Shown here: positions 28,610 to 36,775 of the stretch, in pieces | Position numbering within the stretch: the stretch's first letter is position 1 | Layout of the letters: the number at the start of each line of letters is the position of its first letter | From: JANQHO01 sp965218075 | GTDB lineage: Bacteria > Bacteroidota > Bacteroidia > Flavobacteriales > Schleiferiaceae | Length of the DNA: 64,000 nt | Reading direction: 5' to 3' | Assembly (NCBI GenBank): GCA_965218075.1 | Contig: CBDCJZ010000003.1 | Location: 1,488,001-1,552,000, forward strand | Notes under the pieces: model-generated | The model's database searches: none | Told to the model about the DNA's origin: nothing | The model's input: only the letters and a program-made list of their open reading frames with translations | Program-made: the position numbers and the translations under genes

Positions 28610-29291
28610 ATGAAAAGGTTAATACTTATTGCCTCCTTGTGTTTTTCAATATCTAATGCTTCTGCAGAGATAGTATCTACTGACCAAATTATAGAGGTAA
28701 TTAATAATCAGAAGATAAGAATAATAAAAAGTGTGACCTTTGGATCTCAAGTACGGCCAGGATGCGGGCTCTTTGAATTATTTACTTATGAAGTGTTAGA
28801 TGGCGACATCGTAGATATTCGGTTTTATTATAACACTGCCTTCCACGGGTTTGGTAGCCGTCCTTGTTCTAGGACAGATAACTGTTTGGATTGATTGTCC
28901 CTTAAGAGGGATAGGAGGCCCATTTCCAGCAGGCATTTACACGATTATTGTACATGCAGTTGAAGTATGGTATGATAGGATAAAAGGTTATCAAATACTA
29001 AGTCATGTTGTTGATACCATCGATGATGTAGCTCTTTCTGTAAATAACTATACTGCCAAAACAAATGTCATAGAGGTTTTTCCAAATCCTTCAAGGGATA
29101 TTTTCAATATGGAATATCCAAGAGAATTAGATATTTTCAATATTTCTTTGATAGATCTGCAAGGAAGGAAAATAAAGCTATTTAAAGGGTCTCAAAAACA
29201 ATTGAACATCTCCGGAACTCTACCCGGCCAATATTTCCTAAATCTGGAAACCAGTAAAGGAATTATCACTGAGAAAGTGTTGATTGAGTAA
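28610..29291 (+). pseudogene. Array copy 2: frameshifted small secreted T9SS protein
   Basis: The copy starts like the others but carries one extra A at 28880/28881 (CAGATAACTG instead of CAGATACTG) and a swapped pair just after (GATTGTCCC for GATTTGCCC). The frame therefore ends at 28894 after RPCSRTDNCLD, 94 residues in. The remainder, in the next frame, is intact through the sorting domain to 29291. The product as read would be secreted by Sec but lack the T9SS signal. Its variable windows (GSQVRPGCGL; NTAFHGFGSRPC) are nearly identical to copy 4. A sequencing error or slippage-based expression cannot be excluded. Confidence 0.75.
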
Positions 29292-29470
29292 AAGTGGATG
29301 GGGGGTAACAATGTATAATAAAAACATATATGAAACAGGTGTTTTTATACGGTAGCTTTGGTTTGTGATGATGAGATTGTGGATGTTATGGAATTGGTAA
29401 TTGAATAATGTTTTATGGCAAAGGAATGGAATCCCTCCACTTTTGGTTTAACTAAAAATAACTAATAATA

Positions 29471-30148
29471 ATGAAAAGGTTAATACTTATTGCCTCCTTG
29501 TATTTTTCAATATCTAATGCTTCTGCACAGATAGCATTTACTGATCAAATTATAGAGGTAATTAATAATCAGATGAGAATAATAAAAAGTGTGGCCTTTA
29601 CCTTTGGAGTAGTGCCAGGATGCGCGCACTTTGAATTATTTACTTATGAAGTGTTAGATGGCGGCATCGTAGATATTCGGTTTTATTATAACACTGGCTT
29701 CATCGGGATTGATAGCCGCCCTTGTTCTAGGACAGATACTGTTTGGATTGATTTGCCCTTAAGAGGGATAGGAGGCCCATTTCCAGCAGGCATTTACACG
29801 ATTATTGTACATGCAGTTGAAGTATGGTATGATTGGATAAAAGGTTATCAAATAATAAGTCATGTTGTTGATACCATCGATGATGTAGCTCTTTCTGTAA
29901 ATAACTATACTGCCAAAACAAATGTCATAGAGGTTTTTCCAAATCCTTCAAGGGATATTTTCAATATGGAATATCCAAGAGGATTAGATATTTTCAATAT
30001 TTCTTTAATAGACCTGCAAGGAAGGAAAATAAAGCTATTTAAAGGGTCTCAAAAACAATTGAACATCTCCGGAACTCTACCCGGCCAATATTTCCTAAAT
30101 CTGGAAACCAGTAAAGGAATTATCACTGAGAAAGTGTTGATTGAGTAA
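29471..30148 (+). CDS. Array copy 3: small secreted protein with T9SS sorting domain
   Basis: 225 residues, same architecture as copy 1: signal peptide, cysteine-containing beta domain, T9SS type A domain. The windows read TFGVVPGCAH and NTGFIGIDSRPC. It shares with copy 5 a one-codon deletion (NNQMRII instead of NNQKIRII) and the variants LYFS and SVAF, so copies 3 and 5 form a subtype. The C-terminal half is almost identical to all other copies. Function is unknown. Confidence 0.85.
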   Translation: MKRLILIASLYFSISNASAQIAFTDQIIEVINNQMRIIKSVAFTFGVVPGCAHFELFTYEVLDGGIVDIRFYYNTGFIGIDSRPCSRTDTVWIDLPLRGIGGPFPAGIYTIIVHAVEVWYDWIKGYQIISHVVDTIDDVALSVNNYTAKTNVIEVFPNPSRDIFNMEYPRGLDIFNISLIDLQGRKIKLFKGSQKQLNISGTLPGQYFLNLETSKGIITEKVLIE

Positions 30149-30328
30149 AAGTGGATGGGGGGTAACAATGTTATAATAAAAACATATATGAAACAGGTGT
30201 TTTTATACGGTAGCTTTGGTTTGTGATGATGAGATTGTGGATGTTATGGAATTGGTAATCGAATAATGTTTTATGGCAAGGGAATGGAATCCCTCCACTT
30301 TTGGTTTAACTAAAAATAACTAATAATA

Positions 30329-31009
30329 ATGAAAAGGTTAATACTTATTACCTCCTTGTGTTTTTCAATATCTAATGCTTCTGCAGAGATAGTATCTACT
30401 GATCAAATTATAGAGGTAATTAATAATCAGAAGATAAGAATAATAAAAAGTGTGACCTTTGGATCTCAAGTACGGCCAGGATGCGGGCTCTTTGAATTAT
30501 TTACTTATGAAGTGTTAGATGGCGACATCGTAGATATTCGGTTTTATTATAACACTGTCTTCCACGGGTTTGGTAGCCGTCCTTGTTCTAGGACAGATAC
30601 TGTTTGGATTGATTTTCCCTTAAGAGGGATAGGAGGCCCATTTCCAGCAGGCATTTACACGATTATTGTACATGCAGTTGAAGTATGGTATGATAGGATA
30701 AAAGGTTATCAAATACTAAGTCATGTTGTTGATACCATCGATGATGTAGCTCTTTCTGTAAATAACTATACTGCCAAAACAAATGTCATAGAGGTTTTTC
30801 CAAATCCTTCAAGGGATATTTTCAATATGGAATATCCAAGAGGATTAGATATTTTCAATATTTCTTTGATAGACCTGCAAGGAAGGAAAATAAAGCTATT
30901 TAAAGGGTCTCAAAAACAATTGAACATCTCCGGAACTCTACCCGGCCAATATTTCCTAAATCTGGAAACCAGTAAAGGAATTATCACTGAGAAAGTGTTG
31001 ATTGAGTAA
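30329..31009 (+). CDS. Array copy 4: small secreted protein with T9SS sorting domain
   Basis: 226 residues, the intact counterpart of copy 2. The windows are GSQVRPGCGL and NTVFHGFGSRPC, and the signal peptide reads LITSLCFS. It retains the full frame through FPNPSRDIFNM to EKVLIE and so should be exported by the T9SS. Its near identity to copy 2 points to a recent duplication or gene conversion. Confidence 0.85.
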   Translation: MKRLILITSLCFSISNASAEIVSTDQIIEVINNQKIRIIKSVTFGSQVRPGCGLFELFTYEVLDGDIVDIRFYYNTVFHGFGSRPCSRTDTVWIDFPLRGIGGPFPAGIYTIIVHAVEVWYDRIKGYQILSHVVDTIDDVALSVNNYTAKTNVIEVFPNPSRDIFNMEYPRGLDIFNISLIDLQGRKIKLFKGSQKQLNISGTLPGQYFLNLETSKGIITEKVLIE

Positions 31010-31187
31010 AAGTGGATGGGGGGTAACAATGTATAATAAAAACATATATGAAACAGGTGTTTTTATACGGTAGCTTTGGTTTGTGATGATGAGATTGTGG
31101 ATGTTATGGAATTGGTAATCGAATAATGTTTTATGGCAAAGGAATGGAATCCCTCCACTTTTGATTTAACTAAAAATAACTAATAAA

Positions 31188-31871
31188 ATGAAAAGGTTAA
31201 TACTTATTGCCTCCTTGTATTTTTCAATATCTAATGCTTCTGCACAGTCTGCACAGATAAGATCTACTGATCAAATTATAGAGGTAATTAATAATCAGAT
31301 GAGAATAATAAAAAGTGTGGCCTTTGAAGTTGCAATGAAGCCATGCCCGAGCTTTGAATTATTTACTTATGAAGTGTTAGATGGCGGCATCGTAGATATT
31401 CGGTTTTATTATCACATTTACAACTCCGGGCTCATCTGGAGTCCTTGTTTTAGGACAGATACTGTTTGGATTGATTTGCCCTTAAGAGGGATAGGAGAAC
31501 CATTTCCAGCAGGCATTTACACGATTATTGTACATGCAGTTGGAGTATGGTATGATAGGATAAAAGGTTATCAAATAATAAGTCATGTTGTTGATACCAT
31601 CGATGATGTAGCTCTTTCTGTAAATAACTATACTGCCAAAACAAATGTCATAGAGGTTTTTCCAAATCCTTCAAGGGATATTTTCAATATGGAATATCCA
31701 AGAGGATTAGATATTTTCAATATTTCTTTGATAGATCTGCAAGGAAGGAAAATAAAGCTATTTAAAGGGTCTCAAAAACAATTGAACATCTCCGGAACTC
31801 TACCCGGCCAATATTTCCTAAATCTGGAAACCAGTAAAGGAATTATCACTGAGAAAGTGTTGATTGAGTAA
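31188..31871 (+). CDS. Array copy 5: small secreted protein with T9SS sorting domain
   Basis: 227 residues. It has a short duplication after the signal peptide (SAQSAQ) and the most divergent windows: EVAMKPCPS and HIYNSGLIWSPCF, with one codon fewer in the first window. The two cysteines are kept although the neighbouring residues change. Flanking sequence is that of the copy 3 subtype. The start spacing is slightly shorter (TAATAAA before ATG). As the last copy, it ends the array. Confidence 0.85.
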   Translation: MKRLILIASLYFSISNASAQSAQIRSTDQIIEVINNQMRIIKSVAFEVAMKPCPSFELFTYEVLDGGIVDIRFYYHIYNSGLIWSPCFRTDTVWIDLPLRGIGEPFPAGIYTIIVHAVGVWYDRIKGYQIISHVVDTIDDVALSVNNYTAKTNVIEVFPNPSRDIFNMEYPRGLDIFNISLIDLQGRKIKLFKGSQKQLNISGTLPGQYFLNLETSKGIITEKVLIE

Positions 31872-32072
31872 AAGTGGATGAGGAGTAACAATGTTATAAT
31901 AAAAACATAGTGGACTAAGTATGGTATAGATGCGTTTGTACGACTAAGTTATACTAGTTAAATAATGCGAAGTTGCTTTGATTTCTAAATGCAGCACTTC
32001 CGAAATCTCTGACTCTTGATATCATTCAGGTAGGGCTGCTAGAGATGACAAAACAGAGGTTAGAATCTTGCC

Positions 32073-32627
32073 TTATACTTGCATAATTTCTTCTTCCTTA
32101 ACTTCTAAAATTGCTTCCACTTTTTTAATGTAGATGTCGGTTATTTTTTGTATTTCAGCTTCGGCATCTTTTATAATGTCCTTGGAAATTCCATCCAGTT
32201 TCTTCACCCTATCATTGATTTCTTTTCTCGAATTACGAATTCCTATTCGAGCTTCTTCCGCTTCTGCTTCAGCTCGTTTAACGAGATTTTTTCTTCTCTC
32301 TTCAGTTAATGGCGGAATATTAATCATCACCATTTCACCGTTGTTTTGAGGGTTTAACCCCAGATTAGAATTCAATATAGCCTTTTCGATTTCGGGTATC
32401 AATTCCTTTTCCCAAGGTTGTACAGAAAGGGTTCTGGCATTCAAAGTATTAATATTAGCGACTTGAGCGATGGGAGTTATCGAACCATAATATTTCACTT
32501 TTACATTATCCAGCATAGACGGATTGGGCACCCCTGTCCTGATTTTAACCAACTCTTTTCGAAGGTGATTAATAGACTTGTCCATTTTGCTCCTGGCTTC
32601 ATCGAGAATTAATTCTATTTCTTCCAC
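32073..32627 (-). CDS. frr: Ribosome recycling factor
   Basis: Splits the post-termination ribosome with EF-G. The 184-residue protein has the family's two-domain pattern: LRKELVKIRTGVPNPSMLDNVKVKYYG near the N-terminus, PLTEERRKNLVKRAEAEAEEARIGIRNSR in the helical part, and length as expected. It is the last gene of the translation cluster, 20 bases after pyrH. Confidence 0.97.
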   Translation of the reverse strand: MEEIELILDEARSKMDKSINHLRKELVKIRTGVPNPSMLDNVKVKYYGSITPIAQVANINTLNARTLSVQPWEKELIPEIEKAILNSNLGLNPQNNGEMVMINIPPLTEERRKNLVKRAEAEAEEARIGIRNSRKEINDRVKKLDGISKDIIKDAEAEIQKITDIYIKKVEAILEVKEEEIMQV

Positions 32628-32646
32628 TTTCTTAAGGTTTTTAAAT

Positions 32647-33354
32647 TTAGTTCATTATCAGAGTCCCCACAGCTTCGCCGGAAATCGCCTTTTTAAGATT
32701 ACCGGGACTATTCATATCAAAAACCAAAACAGGCAACTTGTTTTCTTTACTAAGAGTAAAGGCCGTCATATCCATAACATTCAAGCCTTTCTCATACACT
32801 TCTTGGAAAGATAAAGTATTATATTTTATTGCGGTTTTATTCTTTTCGGGATCAGTACTGTAAATACCATCTACTCTTGTTCCTTTGAGGATAATGTCGG
32901 CATCTATCTCGATTGCTCTTAATATAGCTGCCGTATCAGTAGTAAAATATGGATTGCCGGTACCTCCTCCAAAAATAACTATTCTTCCTTTTTCCAAATG
33001 ACGAATAGCTCTTCTCCTGATAAAAGGCTCGGCTACTTTATGCATTTCTATAGCGCTTTGCAGACGGGTCGTTACCCCAAACTCTTCTAAAATCGATTGT
33101 AACGCAAGAGCATTAATTATTGTAGCCAACATACCCATGTGGTCTGATTGGGTCCGATCCATTCCTTTGCTGGCCCCTTCGAATCCCCTGAAAATATTGC
33201 CTCCTCCTATTACTATAGCTATCTCAAGACCGGCTTCAACTACTTCTTTTAATTCTTTTGCATACTCTTTTAATCGCTCCCCATTTATTCCATATTTCTG
33301 ATTGTCCATCAAGGACTCACCACTGATTTTTAAGAGAATACGTTTATATTTCAT
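32647..33354 (-). CDS. pyrH: UMP kinase
   Basis: Phosphorylates UMP to UDP in pyrimidine nucleotide synthesis; cytoplasmic hexamer in the family. The 235-residue protein has the N-terminal LLKISGESLM motif, VIGGGNIFRG and the GTGNPYFTTDTAA segment. It sits between tsf and frr in the common bacterial order tsf-pyrH-frr. Confidence 0.97.
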   Translation of the reverse strand: MKYKRILLKISGESLMDNQKYGINGERLKEYAKELKEVVEAGLEIAIVIGGGNIFRGFEGASKGMDRTQSDHMGMLATIINALALQSILEEFGVTTRLQSAIEMHKVAEPFIRRRAIRHLEKGRIVIFGGGTGNPYFTTDTAAILRAIEIDADIILKGTRVDGIYSTDPEKNKTAIKYNTLSFQEVYEKGLNVMDMTAFTLSKENKLPVLVFDMNSPGNLKKAISGEAVGTLIMN

Positions 33355-33527
33355 GGGACAGTTTTTAAGGAATGTTGGAACAAATATAAAAGGAAGAGAT
33401 CGGTTACTTATATCCTAAAATTTAGGTGCCATCGAATTATACTAAATCTGCTCCCTACGAACTCACAACAAAACAAGGACAGTTCATAATAAACCGCAGT
33501 TTTTAAGTTTAACGCATACCCAAGCAC

Positions 33528-34349
33528 CTACATTCTTAAGCTCACCCTTCTGAATCCTGTAAGAGTAAGCCCTTTTTTTACGGAGCCAAGGTATTTTGCA
33601 ATGTTCATCTTACTATCGCGAATATATTCCTGTTCCAGTAGGATATTTTCCTTGTAAAACTTATTGAGACGACCTCGAGCAATTTTATCGAGCATTTCTT
33701 CAGGTTTTCCTTCTCGACGAGCCAAATCTCTGCCTACTTCTAATTCACGATCTATCGTTTTCCAAGGCACTTCTTCGCGAGTAAGGGCAATAGGATTCAT
33801 AGCAGCAGCTTGCATAGCTACATGTTTGCCGACTTCTTTTATTTTTTCACTCATCCCCACTAGGGTGGCTAATTTATTGCCAGTATGAATATAAGTAGCA
33901 ACAAAAGGCGCTTCCAATGTTTCATAAGCCCCTATTTCCAGTTTCTCGCCAATTATACCGGTCTGTTCAATAAGCTTATTTTCTAGGGTTGTGCCCTTGA
34001 GATCGAGTTTTAAAAGACTTTCCTTATCAGCAGGCTTATGTTCAAGAGCCATGTTTAAAGTACTTTGAGCAAGCTCGACGAAACGGTCATTTTTAGCCAC
34101 AAAATCTGTTTCGCAATTCAAACTGACTATTACTCCGAAAGTGGTATTAGAGTTACTAGCGGAGAGGACATAACCTTCGCCAGTTTTTTGGTCAGCGCGT
34201 TTTGCAGCGATTTTCCGGCCTTTTTTACGAAGAATATCTATTGCTTTTTCAAAATCTCCTTTTGCTTCTTCCAGGGCCTTTTTGCAATCCATCATACCAG
34301 CGCCGATTTGCTTTCTCAGCTTATTTACCTCTGATGCAGTTATCGTCAT
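33528..34349 (-). CDS. tsf: Translation elongation factor Ts
   Basis: Nucleotide exchange factor for EF-Tu. The 273-residue protein starts MTITASEVNKLRKQIGAGMMDCKKAL and contains the EF-Tu-contacting motif NCETDFVAKNDRF. The C-terminus is GFRRVSLRM. It follows rpsB by about 110 bases, as in most bacteria. Confidence 0.97.
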   Translation of the reverse strand: MTITASEVNKLRKQIGAGMMDCKKALEEAKGDFEKAIDILRKKGRKIAAKRADQKTGEGYVLSASNSNTTFGVIVSLNCETDFVAKNDRFVELAQSTLNMALEHKPADKESLLKLDLKGTTLENKLIEQTGIIGEKLEIGAYETLEAPFVATYIHTGNKLATLVGMSEKIKEVGKHVAMQAAAMNPIALTREEVPWKTIDRELEVGRDLARREGKPEEMLDKIARGRLNKFYKENILLEQEYIRDSKMNIAKYLGSVKKGLTLTGFRRVSLRM

Positions 34350-34458
34350 TTTTTAGAATCAATATAAAATTTCATCTCAAAACTCAGGAGGAAATGACAA
34401 GCGATTTTTTATCCATTCCTCTTTGTCAAGCTATCGTTGAAAAATATTTAGCAATACT

Positions 34459-35220
34459 CTAATCGTTATCCTTGGTATCTTTTAATGAAGCTGCTTTCTC
34501 GAGTCTTTCATTAGAGGATTTTTCTTTATTTGCCTCTCTTTCGGATAAACCTTCCTTAATTGCTTCCGTTACTCTTTCTACTAAAACTCGAATGGATTTA
34601 GTCGCATCATCATTACCGGGAATAGGAAAGTCGACTTCTGTCGGGTCGGAGTTAGTATCAACAACAGCAAAGATGGGAATATCCAATTTCTGAGCCTCTT
34701 TAAGGGCGATGTGCTCTTTATTGATATCTATGATAAATAGAGCTCCAGGTAGGCGGGTCATATCAACGATAGAACCTAATTGCTTATCTCTCTTGGATCT
34801 TTGGCGATCTACTTGCAGTCTTTCTTTTTTTGACAGGGTATCAAATGTTCCGTCTTCTTTCATTTTATCTATGCCCTGCATTTTCTTTACTGCCTTACGG
34901 ATGGTTATAAAATTGGTAAGCATGCCTCCAGGCCAGCGCTCGGTAATGTAAAACATATTAACACTGTTTGCATTTTCGGCTATTATATCTTTAGCTTGTT
35001 TCTTAGTAGCTACATACAAGATTTTTCTTCCCGAAGCAGCAATTTTATAAAGAGCTTTAGAAGCTCGCTCTAATTTAGCCTGAGTTTTGTACAGGTCGAT
35101 GAGGTGAATTCCATTGCGCTCCATAAAAATATATGGAGCCATCTGAGGATTCCATTTACGGGTAAGATGCCCGAAGTGAACTCCTGCATCAAGCATTTCT
35201 CTAATTTTGTCGCTTGCCAT
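34459..35220 (-). CDS. rpsB: 30S ribosomal protein S2
   Basis: A 253-residue S2 protein. Landmarks are MLDAGVHFGHLTRKWNPQM, YITERWPGGMLTNF and DTNSDPTEVDFPIPGNDDA. It has the lysine/glutamate-rich C-terminal extension common in Bacteroidota. It is upstream of tsf and downstream of rpsI. Confidence 0.97.
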   Translation of the reverse strand: MASDKIREMLDAGVHFGHLTRKWNPQMAPYIFMERNGIHLIDLYKTQAKLERASKALYKIAASGRKILYVATKKQAKDIIAENANSVNMFYITERWPGGMLTNFITIRKAVKKMQGIDKMKEDGTFDTLSKKERLQVDRQRSKRDKQLGSIVDMTRLPGALFIIDINKEHIALKEAQKLDIPIFAVVDTNSDPTEVDFPIPGNDDATKSIRVLVERVTEAIKEGLSEREANKEKSSNERLEKAASLKDTKDND

Positions 35221-35311
35221 TTTTTAGAATTAGCCTATATTCACGAAATAATAAGTAGTCACTTAAGAAAATCGACAGGAAGGCTTTCAAAGTAAATCAC
35301 TAAATTCAAAA

Positions 35312-35698
35312 TTAACGCTTACTGAACTGGAACTTCTTGCGGGCTTTTTTCTGTCCATACTTTTTTCTCTCTGCCATTCTAGAATCACGGGTAAGAAGAT
35401 CTTTGGGCTTGAGCAAAGCCCTGGAATCTGGATTAATATTGCAAAGAGCACGGGATATAGCAAGGCGGATGGCTTCTGCTTGACCAGTAATGCCTCCTCC
35501 TCTGATATTTACATTAATATCATACGAACCTAGTGTTTCAGTAACTTTCAATGACTGGGTTACCTTATAATGAAGAATGGACGTATTAAAATAAGATTTG
35601 TAGTCTCTATTATTAACGGTAATAATTCCTTTGCCTTCTTTGACAAAAATACGGGCTACTGAGGTTTTACGTCTTCCTATAGCATGAGTTATAGACAT
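35312..35698 (-). CDS. rpsI: 30S ribosomal protein S9
   Basis: 128 residues, the usual length, with IGRRKTSVARIFV at the N-terminus, NIRGGGITGQAEAIR in the middle and the conserved C-terminal KKARKKFQFSKR that reaches the P site. It lies 5 bases after rplM. Confidence 0.97.
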   Translation of the reverse strand: MSITHAIGRRKTSVARIFVKEGKGIITVNNRDYKSYFNTSILHYKVTQSLKVTETLGSYDINVNIRGGGITGQAEAIRLAISRALCNINPDSRALLKPKDLLTRDSRMAERKKYGQKKARKKFQFSKR

Positions 35699-35703
35699 GT
35701 TTC

Positions 35704-36159
35704 TTATTTAACTTTGTCAATATTCATTGCTTTACAGCCTTGAGCTTCCTGCTTATGCTCACTTCCTGCATATACGTATAAATTACGAAAAAGCTGCCTT
35801 CCCAATTTGTTTTTAGGTAACATACCTCTTATCGCTGATTCCAAAACTTTCTGAGGTTGTTTGGCTAGTATTTCTTTAAGACGGGTAAAACGCTGACCTC
35901 CTGGAAAACCAGTATATGAAACATATTCTTTGTTTTTGTATTTATTCCCGCTGAAGATGATTTTTTCAGTGTTTATAACTACTACATTATCTCCACAATC
36001 GACGTGTGGCGTGAAATTTGTCTTGTGCTTGCCGCGCAACAAGAAGGCAATTCTAGAAGCTAATCTTCCAAGAATTTTTCCTTCAGCATTTATTAAAAGC
36101 CAGTTCTTGGTAACAGTTCGTTTATTTGCTGATACAGTCTTGTAACTCAAGGTGTTCAC
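35704..36159 (-). CDS. rplM: 50S ribosomal protein L13
   Basis: 151 residues with NWLLINAEGKILGRLASRIA, RGKHKTNFTPHVDCGDNVVVIN and the GMLPKNKLGRQ motif. The start is a GTG at 36159 (encoding the M of MNTLSYKTVSANK); Bacteroidota L13 proteins begin with just this sequence. It is the first gene of the rplM-rpsI-rpsB-tsf-pyrH-frr cluster. Confidence 0.96.
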   Translation of the reverse strand: MNTLSYKTVSANKRTVTKNWLLINAEGKILGRLASRIAFLLRGKHKTNFTPHVDCGDNVVVINTEKIIFSGNKYKNKEYVSYTGFPGGQRFTRLKEILAKQPQKVLESAIRGMLPKNKLGRQLFRNLYVYAGSEHKQEAQGCKAMNIDKVK

Positions 36160-36216
36160 AATTATTTTATTACTAGCTTATTTTTCTTAATACCCTTGCC
36201 TCCTGAAAAAGGGCTA

Positions 36217-36248
36217 CAAGTTTACAACTAAAATTTATAATTAGCCAA
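36217..36248 (-). promoter_or_regulatory. Probable promoter of the rplM cluster
   Basis: On the minus strand TTG (36248-36246) is followed after 21 bases by TAAACTTG (36224-36217), 7 of 8 to TAnnTTTG with the free positions. It lies about 58 bases before the rplM start. Confidence 0.35.
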
Positions 36249-36775
36249 GTAATCTTAAGTTTTTTGATTTTGGTAAATTCAATCACTAAGTAGACAGTTT
36301 AAGGCGAAGATAATCGTTCACTATTTTCAATCATATTTTTCCAGATTAGAACGACCAATGATGAGGGTACATGCTATGAACGAAGCTACGATAATTAACT
36401 AGATACACTTTCAATCTCACAGGTATGAGCAAGCTCAAATTTTTTGTGAACATCTTGTGTATGCTTAATTATGACCAATTTCTTTGAGTCGGATGTACCT
36501 TTAGTGTCTTGGATGGTCACATCCAAGAAAATTACATAGCTGATATGCTCAAAGTTGTATTGCTTATTGAGTGTTATGAGTGAGGGAAACTTGTGTGCTA
36601 TTCTCACCGTCAGCGGTAACGGTGTTTTTTTGGCTCACGCTTGCTATATTACCCCCGTGTAAAATTCCGATAAACTACAGGAATTTATGTTTAATGATTA
36701 CATAAGCTGCGATGCTGCAGTTTTATGTTTCATAAAACCTTGACTAGGAGTTTAAGTTTTTAAAAAGAGGATTTT
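36249..36775. other. Gene-poor stretch between rplM and the SRPBCC gene
   Basis: No recognised gene. A 70-codon minus-strand frame (36395-36607, beginning MRIAHKFPSLITLNK) has no family match by eye and could be debris. A terminator-like hairpin on the plus strand is listed separately. Confidence 0.4.
36605..36631 (+). terminator. Rho-independent-type terminator without an obvious gene
   Basis: CACCGT (36605-36610) pairs with ACGGTG (36619-36624), an 8-base loop between them, followed directly by seven T bases (36625-36631). No plus-strand gene lies upstream, so it would end an unknown transcript or be a relic. Confidence 0.5.

Larger units (their letters stand above)
27604..31908 (+). repeat. 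Tandem array of five ~860-bp units (subtilase tail + small secreted gene)
   Basis: Units begin at 27604, 28468, 29329, 30187 and 31047 (periods 864, 861, 858 and 860). Each starts with TATGAAACAGGTGTTT, copied from the subtilase gene's 3' end, and in units 2-5 this relic has two extra T bases. Each continues with a spacer containing a short hairpin region (AGGGA/TCCCT in unit 1), an identical leader TAACTAATAATA, a small gene, and a 3' tail ending near ACATA. Sequence between units is almost identical outside two short gene windows. The array ends at about 31908, where the tail meets unrelated sequence. Confidence 0.95.

Noticed and set aside
27876..31440. Diversity-generating retroelement as source of the array variation
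   Set aside because: No reverse transcriptase or template repeat is present in the window and the changes are not limited to adenines; left as something to test.
27604..31908. CRISPR array
   Set aside because: The repeat unit is about 860 bp and protein-coding, not short direct repeats with spacers.
36395..36607. 70-codon minus-strand open frame
   Set aside because: Not similar to any protein I know, and overlaps a terminator-like hairpin; probably chance or debris.
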